32,812 nucleotides of DNA from UBA1081 sp045658165. GTDB taxonomy: Bacteria > Bacillota > Clostridia > Oscillospirales > Acutalibacteraceae. The stretch covers positions 1-32,812 of the forward strand of contig JAZOUN010000151.1 of assembly GCA_045658165.1 (NCBI GenBank), in the 5' to 3' direction. The position numbers were made by a program, and so were the translations under genes. Position 1 is the first letter of the stretch. Every line of letters begins with the position of its first letter. This document shows positions 1 to 6,065 of this stretch, one piece after another. The notes under the pieces were generated by a model, which did no database searches, had not been told where the DNA came from, and saw nothing but the letters and a program-made list of their open reading frames with translations.

Positions 1-32
1 CTTATGTTCCGCTTCGCTCTATATAATGGGTT

Positions 33-49
33 AAAGGGCGTAGCCCTTT
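33..49. repeat. Short perfect hairpin repeat
   Basis: AAAGGGC and GCCCTTT arms of 7 bp flank a GTA loop. It is followed by AT-rich direct-repeat text (variants of CATTACTCATTAAT at about 53-85). It resembles the small palindromic intergenic repeats seen in clostridial genomes. No U-tract follows, so a terminator role is not obvious. Confidence 0.5.
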
Positions 50-85
50 CCATCATTACTCATTAATCATTACTAATTACTCATT

Positions 86-112
86 AATTTGTCGAGGGGA
101 CCTCGACAAATT
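86..112. repeat. Perfect 12-bp inverted repeat just upstream of tadA
   Basis: AATTTGTCGAGG and CCTCGACAAATT flank a 3-nt GGA loop. It ends 19 bases before the tadA ATG, so in tadA mRNA it would form a strong hairpin next to the start region. It may belong to the same repeat cassette as the hairpin at 33-49. Structure is seen directly; function is unknown. Confidence 0.6.
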
Positions 113-131
113 CTGATTTAGCGAGGCAATT

Positions 132-587
132 ATGACTCATCGTGAACTTATGACAAGAGCAATAGAGCTTGCAAAAGAGGCTGCAGCTGAGGGTGAAGTA
201 CCCGTAGGTGCGGTCATTGCCTGCAACGGTGAAATTATTGCTGAGGGCAAAAACAGCAGGGAAAAAGATAAAAACGCCATTTGTCATGCCGAAATAGATG
301 CAATAAACAACGCTTGTAAAAAACTCGGAGGATGGCGTCTTCAGAATTGTACTCTGTATGTAACTCTTGAGCCGTGCCCGATGTGTGCAGGAGCAATTAT
401 CAACTCAAGAATTTCCAAAGTTGTTTACGGTGCTTACGATCTTAAAGCAGGTTCCGTAGGTTCTGTTGTGGACCTGTTCGCATTACCTTATAACCATCAT
501 CCTGAAGTTCAGGCTGGTTTTATGGAAAATGAATGCAAACAACTGCTTGCAGATTTCTTCAAAAGCTTAAGAAAAAACAAAAATTAA
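132..587 (+). CDS. tadA: tRNA-specific adenosine deaminase TadA
   Basis: Cytosolic zinc enzyme that converts A34 to inosine in the anticodon wobble position of tRNA-Arg(ACG), allowing decoding of CGN codons. The 151-residue length is normal for TadA. The deaminase signature is complete: HAE at 52-54 (His zinc ligand and Glu54 proton shuttle) and PCPMC at 81-85 (Cys82 and Cys85 zinc ligands). The N-terminal VPVGAV stretch is typical. The gene has a hairpin-rich leader rather than a recognisable promoter, and no clear Shine-Dalgarno is visible before the ATG (GCGAGGCAATT is the closest). Its stop overlaps the stop of the convergent downstream gene by 4 bases. A free-nucleoside deaminase is the alternative, but the motifs and length favour TadA. 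Confidence 0.93.
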   Translation: MTHRELMTRAIELAKEAAAEGEVPVGAVIACNGEIIAEGKNSREKDKNAICHAEIDAINNACKKLGGWRLQNCTLYVTLEPCPMCAGAIINSRISKVVYGAYDLKAGSVGSVVDLFALPYNHHPEVQAGFMENECKQLLADFFKSLRKNKN

Positions 588-853
588 AACATACTTGATG
601 TAATTAATGTCAATATAGAACCTGCCGCTGCCGAAGCGGCTATTTCTATAATAATTTTCAGTTTACTTCTTTTCTCATGAGTTTTTGTTCTCGGCGGAGA
701 ACCTGCAGTACCCATAAGAGTCTGTGCCCTCTCCCTGAGCTTTCCGTCAGTCAGTCCGTAGTACTTGGGATTCACAAAAAACAGTGCTCTTTCGAAATAG
801 TCACTACCCGTTTCAGACACTTCAACCACCTGTCTGTTTACTCCTTTTATCAT
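584..853 (-). CDS. Small conserved-looking protein with C-terminal membrane anchor, function unknown
   Basis: This 89-residue protein has a polar N-terminal part (about 1-63) with a compact predicted fold (GVNRQVVEV, YFERALFFVNP) and a basic stretch, then one hydrophobic segment at about 65-87 (KIIIEIAASAAAGSILTLI) that fits a C-terminal transmembrane anchor. An AAGGATGG ribosome binding site lies about 9 bases before the ATG. It converges on tadA with overlapping stops, and the terminal sequence looks coding on this strand only. A TATAAT-like -10 lies at 910-915 without a good -35. I vaguely recognise the N-terminal pattern from Clostridia but cannot assign a family or role. Confidence 0.7.
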   Translation of the reverse strand: MIKGVNRQVVEVSETGSDYFERALFFVNPKYYGLTDGKLRERAQTLMGTAGSPPRTKTHEKRSKLKIIIEIAASAAAGSILTLITSSMF

Positions 854-1023
854 TACAAAACAACCATCCTTAACCTTTAATATTTTCTATTTTTTCACAC
901 AGGAGAATAATTATACAGACATGCACTTTTTTGATTTATATTGTCAATTGTGAATTGTTACAAAGTTGCATTTTGGAATAAAAAGTCAACAACAAAGCAA
1001 GAACATTATACTTTTTGTATAAC

Positions 1024-1117
1024 GTTCAAAATGTTCAAAACTCTGTTCAAAATGTTGATAACTGCACGAATATCGAGACTTTCGACACCGATTTTTTCCA
1101 TTTCTATATGTTCAAAA
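1024..1117 (+). repeat. Four direct copies of GTTCAAAA
   Basis: Copies start at 1024, 1033, 1045 and 1110. The first three sit within 29 bases with 9- and 12-base periods. Clustered short direct repeats upstream of a gene can be regulator binding sites; the regulator is unknown. Confidence 0.5.
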
Positions 1118-1213
1118 CTTTTTTATTGCAAAATATTTATATACATAAAGTTGTACTGAATTTTGCATTTATACTTTTTGGAGTAAAATGAATACAAAAT
1201 TTTTACATATTTT

Positions 1214-1241
1214 TTGTCACTATTACACAATGCGATATTTT
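1214..1241 (+). promoter_or_regulatory. Possible sigma-A promoter of the glycosylase gene
   Basis: TTGTCA at 1214-1219 and TATTTT at 1236-1241 are separated by 16 bases, with the start codon about 42 bases downstream. The -10 is weak. Confidence 0.4.
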
Positions 1242-1282
1242 ACTGTTCAAGACCATTTTTTCAGAGAAAGGACTGAGCAAAA

Positions 1283-2107
1283 ATGTTTGTTAAAAATGCC
1301 GAAAATTATATAGACATAAACCTGTCTGAAAATATAAATCTTGCTGTTACCCTTGATTGCGGTCAGGCTTTCAGATGGCAACAGAATGACGACCTTTCAT
1401 GGACAGGTGTTGTCAGGGGTGTGGAAACAACAATTGCAGAAACACCGAGCGGATTACGCTTTTACAATATCACAAAACAACAGTTTGATGATATTTTTTA
1501 TGACTATTTTGATTTTGGCAGAGATTATGAAACAATACTTTCCGCACTGAAAAATGACGCACATCTGGAATACGCAATCAATACATACGGAACAATAAGA
1601 ATACTCAGGCAGGACCCTTGGGAGACACTTTGCTCTTTCATCATATCCGCCTGCAACAACATACCGAGAATCAAAGGCATTATTGAAAAGCTGTGTGAAA
1701 CATTAGGTGAAAAAACGTTAACATCATACACTTTCCCGTCTGCAGAGAAAATAGCAACTCTCAGTGCAGAAGATCTTGAAATCCTCAGGGCAGGTTACAG
1801 AGTGCCCTACATTCTTGATGCAGCAAGAAAAGTGGCCGGTGGTGAAATACAACTTGAAAACCTTTTCAACAAACCGATTGATGAATGTGAAGCCGAACTG
1901 ATGAAAATCAACGGTGTGGGCAAAAAAGTTGCAGACTGCACAATTCTTTTCGGTCTCGGCCATATTGATGCATTCCCTGTTGACCGACATATCAGACGCA
2001 TATGCGACAATCTTTACCCCGACGGACTTCCCAGTTGTATTGAAGGTTCTCAGGGAATTGCACAGCAATACATGTTTCATCTTCAAAGAACGGGGCATTT
2101 GAAATGA
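1283..2107 (+). CDS. ogg: 8-oxoguanine DNA glycosylase/AP lyase, Ogg1 family
   Basis: Base-excision repair enzyme that removes 8-oxoguanine from DNA and can nick the abasic site. The N-terminal OGG_N-like domain spans about 10-115, with the typical DCGQAFRW stretch at 25-32. It is followed by the HhH-GPD domain (about 115-260). The hairpin motif INGVGKKVADC holds the catalytic Lys215 (matching human OGG1 Lys249) and Cys219. AFPVDRHIRR holds the catalytic Asp234 (matching OGG1 Asp268). SACNNIPRI at 122-130 matches the conserved Asn-rich loop. GAGAAAGGACTGAGC before the ATG supplies a ribosome binding site. The stop overlaps the next gene as ATGA, so the two are translationally coupled. Confidence 0.92.
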   Translation: MFVKNAENYIDINLSENINLAVTLDCGQAFRWQQNDDLSWTGVVRGVETTIAETPSGLRFYNITKQQFDDIFYDYFDFGRDYETILSALKNDAHLEYAINTYGTIRILRQDPWETLCSFIISACNNIPRIKGIIEKLCETLGEKTLTSYTFPSAEKIATLSAEDLEILRAGYRVPYILDAARKVAGGEIQLENLFNKPIDECEAELMKINGVGKKVADCTILFGLGHIDAFPVDRHIRRICDNLYPDGLPSCIEGSQGIAQQYMFHLQRTGHLK

Positions 2108-2793
2108 ACAGAAATATTATAAAATACATTGCAGTTGCAGCAATGCTGATTGACCATATTGCAGAATTCTTCGTTCCCGAAGCAACATTACCATGGTACA
2201 TAATGCGAATAATCGGCAGATTCACAGCCCCCGTGATGTGTTATTTTCTTGCAGAAGGATTCAGATATACATCATCCACAAAAAAATACGGAATCAGACT
2301 TTTCGCTTTCGCAGTCATCTCACAATCTGCATATGCATTCGTTCACGGGTTTTCAATTCTTACCCCTGAATTTAATATGATTTTCACGTTGTTTCTGTGT
2401 TTTCTCATTCTTCTGGCATACGAAAAAATCGAAAACATTTTTCTTAAAACAATTGTCATTTTCCTGCTTGTTGCAGTATCAATTTTTTCTGACTGGGGAA
2501 TCATAGCTCCACTTTGGGTTTTATCATTTTATATGGTAAACAGCAGAAAGAATGTCTTAACATTCACCGCAGTGTCACTCCTGCATGTTGCAATGTGTAT
2601 AAGCAATTGTGTTTCAAACGGAGAATTGTGGTATTCTCCGCTCTGGCAAATCGGTGTTCTGCTGTTTATTCCCGTGTTGCTTGTGCACAAGAAGAATCTG
2701 AAAAAACAAAGCAATTTTTCAAAATGGTTTTTTTACATCTTCTACCCTCTGCACTTAGTCCTTATAGGCATTGCAGATACAATAATAAATTAA
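2104..2793 (+). CDS. TraX-family integral membrane protein
   Basis: A 229-residue polytopic membrane protein with about seven hydrophobic segments. It begins with the family hallmark K-IAV-AML-DHIA (residues 7-20), found in TraX (the F-pilin N-acetyltransferase) and its many chromosomal homologues in Firmicutes. These homologues are thought to be membrane acyltransferases of unknown substrate. FTAPVMCYFLAEGFRYTSS is the conserved second helix region with the Ala-Glu-Gly motif. The gene overlaps the glycosylase gene by 4 bases, which implies joint translation; a functional link is not obvious. No conjugation gene is nearby, so a role in pilin modification is unlikely. Confidence 0.85.
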   Translation: MNRNIIKYIAVAAMLIDHIAEFFVPEATLPWYIMRIIGRFTAPVMCYFLAEGFRYTSSTKKYGIRLFAFAVISQSAYAFVHGFSILTPEFNMIFTLFLCFLILLAYEKIENIFLKTIVIFLLVAVSIFSDWGIIAPLWVLSFYMVNSRKNVLTFTAVSLLHVAMCISNCVSNGELWYSPLWQIGVLLFIPVLLVHKKNLKKQSNFSKWFFYIFYPLHLVLIGIADTIIN

Positions 2794-2921
2794 CAGATGT
2801 GTACAGTTTGTTAATGTTCATTTTTTGTTCACACTTATAGGATATTTTTGCAACATTCCTGTGCTATAAAATAACTAAGGATAGCAATATCTGAATCAAT
2901 TTCTGAAAGGAAGGCGCAATT

Positions 2922-3020
2922 ATGGATCAGATTATGGATCTCATCAATGAAATCATGAAATGGGTCAGAGACTTTCTTGAATCTGCAGGTTTAGGACATG
3001 TTCTTGACGATCTGTTATAA
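2922..3020 (+). CDS. 32-residue amphipathic microprotein
   Basis: A short reading frame with a strong ribosome binding site (AAAGGAAGG, 7 bases before ATG) and a perfect terminator 10 bases after its stop. The peptide starts MDQIMDLINEIMKWVRDFLE and ends with SAGLGHVLDDLL. Hydrophobic residues recur every three to four positions, giving an amphipathic helix with an acidic face and one Trp. There is no signal peptide. A TATAAAAT element (2865-2872) lies upstream without a clear -35. The tight, self-contained transcription unit argues for a real gene. It might be a membrane-active peptide, a small regulator, or a bacteriocin-like or toxin peptide; none of these is shown. Confidence 0.65.
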   Translation: MDQIMDLINEIMKWVRDFLESAGLGHVLDDLL

Positions 3021-3030
3021 TATTTGAAGA

Positions 3031-3063
3031 AAATCCTCTGTATAAAATACAGAGGATTTTTTT
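3031..3063 (+). terminator. Strong intrinsic terminator of the 32-aa gene
   Basis: Perfect 12-bp arms (3031-3042 and 3048-3059) around a 5-base loop; the right arm runs into seven T residues at 3057-3063. Confidence 0.9.
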
Positions 3064-3067
3064 GGAC

Positions 3068-3097
3068 AAAAAAAAAAGGCAAAACCGAAGTTTTGCC
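3068..3097 (-). terminator. Intrinsic terminator of the 50-aa minus-strand gene
   Basis: Perfect 8-bp arms (3078-3085 and 3090-3097). On the minus strand this is a C(TTCG)G tetraloop hairpin followed by a run of T residues (A-run at 3068-3077 on the plus strand). TTTTT at 3099-3103 could also help stop plus-strand transcripts. Confidence 0.88.
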
Positions 3098-3104
3098 GTT
3101 TTTA

Positions 3105-3257
3105 TTATTCTGCGTTGCCTGTTATACCTTTGAATGAAAAACCAAGTATTGAAATAAATTCAATAAAAATGGTAAAGAAATCAGCAAGAGTTCTTGCCAT
3201 ACCTGAAGAACCGCCCATACCGCCGCCAAATGCGTTGTTGCCGAAAATTGAATTCAT
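3105..3257 (-). CDS. 50-residue glycine-rich hydrophobic microprotein
   Basis: The frame starts at an ATG at 3255-3257 preceded by GTGAGGTTG and ends at TAA 3105-3107, directly before its terminator. The N-terminal half (MNSIFGNNAFGGGMGGSSGM) is Gly/Asn/Ser-rich. The second half (residues 21-44, ARTLADFFTIFIEFISILGF) is a strongly hydrophobic, Phe/Ile-rich helix long enough to span a membrane. A short polar tail ends in GNAE. It converges on the 32-aa gene, and the two terminators are only a few bases apart. No cleavage-type leader or modification gene is seen. It is probably a small membrane peptide of unknown role. Confidence 0.65.
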   Translation of the reverse strand: MNSIFGNNAFGGGMGGSSGMARTLADFFTIFIEFISILGFSFKGITGNAE

Positions 3258-3338
3258 AATTACAACCTCACAATCATTTATTTCTGGTATAAAATCATAA
3301 AATGCCGTTTCTGATTATCAAAAACAAGAAAAAGCATA

Positions 3339-3363
3339 AAAGGAAGTCGCAATGACTTCCTTT
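3339..3363. terminator. Hairpin after the CD1247-type gene
   Basis: Perfect 10-bp arms AAAGGAAGTC and GACTTCCTTT around a 5-base loop lie 6 bases beyond the minus-strand stop. The T-tract is short on either strand, so termination is probable rather than certain. Confidence 0.65.
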
Positions 3364-3368
3364 AAAAA

Positions 3369-3842
3369 TTAATCTTCATCTTCGTCTTCGATTTCGATTT
3401 CATCAATTACCATACCGCAGTTGGGGCATGTAAGAGGTTCATCATCTTCAAAAATTGATTCGTCAAAACAGAAAACTTCGCCGCAATCGGGACATTCAAC
3501 TTCATATTCAAAGTCTTCGTCCTCGTCATAATCATCGCAACCGTCGCAACAGTCACAATCAAAATCGCATTCATCGTAGCAATCATCATCGTCGCATTCG
3601 TCGTAAATAATGCCTTCAACATCAGCAAGATCTACGTCAACTGCTTCAAGATGTTCTTCGATATCTTCGATTTCATCAGCGAGAACAGCAATATCGTCCT
3701 CTGCATCAGCAATGCTGAGTGCCATATCATCAATAATATCAACAAGAGCCTTTATAACTTTTGTCTCCTTTGATGATTCATCAAGTTCAAGACCGTCAAC
3801 AAGACCTTTGATATATGCAGCCTTTTCAGTAATTGTCATCAT
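3369..3842 (-). CDS. CD1247-type acidic protein with coiled coil, Cys/Asp-rich insert and zinc ribbon
   Basis: The 157-residue protein starts with an N-terminal helical domain (about 1-75, KAAYIKGLVDGLELDESSKE) that I recognise as the clostridial CD1247 N-terminal domain family. It is followed by a very acidic stretch at 81-110 with seven Cys (83, 88, 92, 96, 98, 99, 102) among Asp and Glu. A C-terminal zinc-ribbon half-site pair follows: CPDC at 117-120 and CPNC at 139-142. The tail is acidic. The first ATG is chosen because GGGAGG lies 7 bases upstream. It lies 45 bases after efp, so it probably shares the rpsU-peptidase-efp transcript, with a possible weak promoter of its own (TATAAT-like element near the efp end). 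The biochemical role is unknown; the Cys-Asp stretch suggests metal binding. Confidence 0.8.
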   Translation of the reverse strand: MMTITEKAAYIKGLVDGLELDESSKETKVIKALVDIIDDMALSIADAEDDIAVLADEIEDIEEHLEAVDVDLADVEGIIYDECDDDDCYDECDFDCDCCDGCDDYDEDEDFEYEVECPDCGEVFCFDESIFEDDEPLTCPNCGMVIDEIEIEDEDED

Positions 3843-3887
3843 AATCTGACCTCCCGAATAATATTATACGCAAAAACCTAAATGTTA

Positions 3888-4445
3888 TTAAGCTCTTGAC
3901 ATATACTCGCCTGTACGAGTATCAACCTGAATCATTTCGCCTTCATCAATGAAAAGGGGTACTTTGATTTCTGCGCCTGTTTCAAGTGTAGCGGGCTTGA
4001 GAGTGTTTGTAGCTGTATCACCCTTGAAGCCGGGATCTGTCTTTGTAACCTGAAGAGTTACGAAGTTGGGGGGTTCAACACCGAAAACCTTACCCTTGTA
4101 TGAAAGGATACGGCAAACTTCATTTTCCTTAACAAACTTGAAGTTGTCGCTCAGGTCTGAACCGTTGATGGGAACCATTTCGTATGATTCGGGATCCATG
4201 AAGTAGTAAAGACCGCCGTCTTCATATGAATATTCCATTTCTTTTCTCTCAATAAAAGCAGTGGGGAATTTTGCAGAGGGGTTGTAACTCTTTTCAATAA
4301 CCGCACCTGTGAGAACGTTTTTAGTCTTTGTACGAACAAAAGCAGCGCCCTTACCGGGTTTAACATGCTGGAATTCAACAACCTGAAGAACGTTGCCGTC
4401 TTCTTCAAATGTTACGCCGTTTCTGAAATCGCCTGCTGAAACCAT
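3888..4445 (-). CDS. efp: Elongation factor P
   Basis: Translation factor that binds between the P and E sites of the ribosome and relieves stalling at polyproline stretches. The 185-residue length is standard and the three beta-barrel domains are all present: KOW-like 1-64, central 65-128, C-terminal OB 129-185 ending in TRTGEYMSRA. The loop HVKPGKGAAF carries Lys32, the residue modified in other bacteria (5-aminopentanol in Bacillus, beta-lysine in enterics). No modification gene such as epmA, epmB, ymfI or earP is in the window. GGAGG lies 8 bases before the ATG. The adjacent upstream gene encodes an M24 Xaa-Pro peptidase, a frequent neighbour of efp in Firmicutes. Confidence 0.97.
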   Translation of the reverse strand: MVSAGDFRNGVTFEEDGNVLQVVEFQHVKPGKGAAFVRTKTKNVLTGAVIEKSYNPSAKFPTAFIERKEMEYSYEDGGLYYFMDPESYEMVPINGSDLSDNFKFVKENEVCRILSYKGKVFGVEPPNFVTLQVTKTDPGFKGDTATNTLKPATLETGAEIKVPLFIDEGEMIQVDTRTGEYMSRA

Positions 4446-4481
4446 AATTTTTTCCTCCGTTATAAATAACTTTACTTTTAA

Positions 4482-4510
4482 ATAATAATATATTTTACAC
4501 CATTTTTCAA
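4482..4510 (-). promoter_or_regulatory. Promoter of efp
   Basis: On the minus strand TTGAAA (4505-4510) and TATTAT (4482-4487) are 17 bases apart in the 81-base gap between the peptidase gene and efp. It would let efp be expressed independently of rpsU. Confidence 0.6.
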
Positions 4511-4526
4511 GTGTTTTTCATAAAAA

Positions 4527-5597
4527 TCAAAGCACTATCAGAGATTTTTGTGATTTTGTAAGATTTTTGCAACCGCTTTCTGTCACAAAAACCATATCTT
4601 CAATTCGTACACCGAATTTTCCGGGCAGATAAATACCCGGTTCAACCGTTACTATATTGCCTTTTTCAAGAATCATTGAGCTTCTCGGCGAAAGATTAGG
4701 CAGTTCATGTATCTCAACACCGACACCGTGACCTGTTCCGTGACCGAAATATTCACCGTATCCGGCATTTACGATAACATCTCTTGCGGCTTTATCGGCA
4801 TCAAAACATGACACCCCTGCTCTGATAATATCAAGTGAAGCAGTCTGAGCTTTAAGCACAGTTTCATAAACGAGCTTCTGTTCATCAGAAACATTACCCA
4901 CTGCAACGGTTCTTGTCATATCACTGTGATAGCCGTCCACAACAGCACCGAAGTCCATTGTGATAAAATCACCGTCTTCAATTACTTTATCAGAGGGTAC
5001 ACCGTGAGGCATTGATGAATTCACACCGCTTACGGCAATAGTGTCAAAAGACAGCGCTTCCGCACCGTTTTTAAGCATATAGAAATCAAGTTCGAGCTGA
5101 ATTTCTTTTTCTGTTCTGCCTTTTCTGATAAAATCAAGAATATGAAGAAATGCATTTTCTGCTATTTCCTGAGCCTGAATTATTTTGTCCGTCTCACGCT
5201 CTGATTTCACCATTCTGAGAATATTGACAGCTTCGTCAAGAGAACCGTCAGACACAAACTCGAAATCTTTCATATTTTCATTATTCTGAAGTCTCGAAAA
5301 TTCAGAAAGTGTCATTCCGCCCGCTTCCACGGCAACTGTTTTAAGATTTCTGTCATTAAGATATTCTTTTATCTGTGCAAAAACCTGTTTGCACTCAACA
5401 ACTTCACAGCAATCGATCTGTTTACCTGCCGCCTCGATATAACGGCTGTCTGTATAAAAAACACTCCCCTTGCGTGTTACCAGAAGATAACCGTCGGAAG
5501 AAGCAAATCCGGTAAAATATCTTCTGTTACAGGGAGTTGTGATAAGTGCCGCTTCAACATTTTCCGGCAGTTTTGATAAAAGTGAATCAATATTCAC
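4527..5597 (-). CDS. M24 family Xaa-Pro aminopeptidase/dipeptidase
   Basis: Cytosolic dinuclear metallopeptidase that cleaves X-Pro bonds. With the GTG start at 5595-5597 the protein is 356 residues, the usual size of the YqhT-type enzymes. That start is chosen because AGAGGTGA lies just upstream; the frame stays open to a TTG beside the rpsU stop, but that stretch encodes a hairpin and not conserved protein. The creatinase-like N-terminal domain covers about 1-125. The pita-bread domain carries all metal ligands: Asp in TMDFGA, Asp in HSDMTRT, His in GHGTGHGVGVEIHELP, Glu in VEPGIYLPG and Glu in GVRIED. It lies in the rpsU-efp cluster; proline peptide turnover and EF-P function may be loosely linked. 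Confidence 0.92.
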   Translation of the reverse strand: MNIDSLLSKLPENVEAALITTPCNRRYFTGFASSDGYLLVTRKGSVFYTDSRYIEAAGKQIDCCEVVECKQVFAQIKEYLNDRNLKTVAVEAGGMTLSEFSRLQNNENMKDFEFVSDGSLDEAVNILRMVKSERETDKIIQAQEIAENAFLHILDFIRKGRTEKEIQLELDFYMLKNGAEALSFDTIAVSGVNSSMPHGVPSDKVIEDGDFITMDFGAVVDGYHSDMTRTVAVGNVSDEQKLVYETVLKAQTASLDIIRAGVSCFDADKAARDVIVNAGYGEYFGHGTGHGVGVEIHELPNLSPRSSMILEKGNIVTVEPGIYLPGKFGVRIEDMVFVTESGCKNLTKSQKSLIVL

Positions 5598-5622
5598 GCC
5601 ATTCACCTCTGACGAAAAGAAT

Positions 5623-5646
5623 GACGGGCTCTTTACAGAACCCGCC
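5623..5646 (-). promoter_or_regulatory. Hairpin between rpsU and the peptidase gene, possible attenuator
   Basis: A 9-bp stem (two G-T pairs) around a 6-base loop lies 11 bases after the rpsU stop, followed on the minus strand by ATTCTTTTC. The T-tract is imperfect, so partial termination that would keep S21 expression above the downstream genes is plausible. Confidence 0.5.
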
Positions 5647-5657
5647 GTCAAAATCAA

Positions 5658-5834
5658 TTACTTAAACTTACGTTTACGAGCAGCCTCGGACTTCTTCTTT
5701 CTTGCAACAGAAGGCTTCTCATAGTGTTCTCTTTTACGAACTTCCTGGATGATACCGTCTCTTGAAGTCTGACGCTTAAAACGTCTGAGCGCACTGTCCA
5801 AGGATTCATTTTCTTTAACTTTGATCTGGCTCAT
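5658..5834 (-). CDS. rpsU: 30S ribosomal protein S21
   Basis: Small basic protein of the 30S platform, involved in pairing of mRNA leader with 16S rRNA. The 58-residue protein has the typical ESLDSALRRFKRQTSRDGIIQEVRKREHYEKPS core and a Lys/Arg-rich tail (RKKKSEAARKRKFK). The ATG at 5832-5834 is chosen because GGAGGGAGGG lies 6 bases upstream; an upstream in-frame extension of 12 residues would cover that site. It is the first gene of the minus-strand cluster and has a consensus sigma-A promoter about 77 bases before its start. Confidence 0.97.
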   Translation of the reverse strand: MSQIKVKENESLDSALRRFKRQTSRDGIIQEVRKREHYEKPSVARKKKSEAARKRKFK

Positions 5835-5910
5835 TATATTCCCTCCCTCCGCATTTACCGCAGGGGCCATTAATCTTCTTTTAATATCAATTCAAAACTG
5901 ATACTGTGTC

Positions 5911-5939
5911 ATTATACATGAATGTTCAAATTATGTCAA
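5911..5939 (-). promoter_or_regulatory. Consensus sigma-A promoter of the rpsU cluster
   Basis: Minus-strand TTGACA (5934-5939) and TATAAT (5911-5916) with a 17-base spacer: a perfect match to the housekeeping consensus. Confidence 0.92.
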
Positions 5940-5989
5940 GAGATTTACAGACGATTTTTTTATCTTTTTGTCGTTTTTTTCATCCCTGC

Positions 5990-6017
5990 TTGATTTTTGA
6001 TATAAATAATGTATAAT
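5990..6017 (+). promoter_or_regulatory. Promoter of murD
   Basis: TTGATT (5990-5995) and TATAAT (6012-6017), 16-base spacer, with a leader of about 40 bases. It is divergent from the rpsU promoter. Confidence 0.75.
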
Positions 6018-6065
6018 TATATATACATAATTACAGTAATATCAAATATCAGGGAGTTGTGTTAT

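Larger units (their letters stand above)
881..1282. other. AT-rich intergenic region with repeated GTTCAAAA boxes
   Basis: About 400 bases with no convincing gene. An ORF possible at 941-1159 has AT-driven composition and no ribosome binding site. The region holds a CAATT-GTG-AATTG inverted repeat (945-957), four GTTCAAAA copies (1024, 1033, 1045 and 1110) and a probable promoter for the downstream glycosylase. Confidence 0.6.

Noticed and set aside
941..1159. 72-aa open frame in the gap before the glycosylase gene
   Set aside because: It contains the repeat cluster, has no ribosome binding site and its composition follows AT-rich noncoding DNA.
2104..2793. TraX-like gene as a sign of a conjugative element
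   Set aside because: No other transfer, relaxase or integrase genes are present, and chromosomal TraX-family genes are common in Firmicutes.
3610..3849. 79-aa Ser/Ala-rich plus-strand frame
   Set aside because: It is the antisense of the acidic, Asp/Glu-rich CD1247-type gene, which has clear domains and a ribosome binding site.
5598..5657. 20-residue N-terminal extension of the M24 peptidase from a TTG beside the rpsU stop
   Set aside because: The stretch contains the intergenic hairpin, and a GTG with a good ribosome binding site gives the usual family length.
6009..6065. Upstream ATG for murD
   Set aside because: It overlaps the promoter -10 and encodes a non-conserved Tyr/Ile-rich stretch; the ATG at 6066 has a ribosome binding site.
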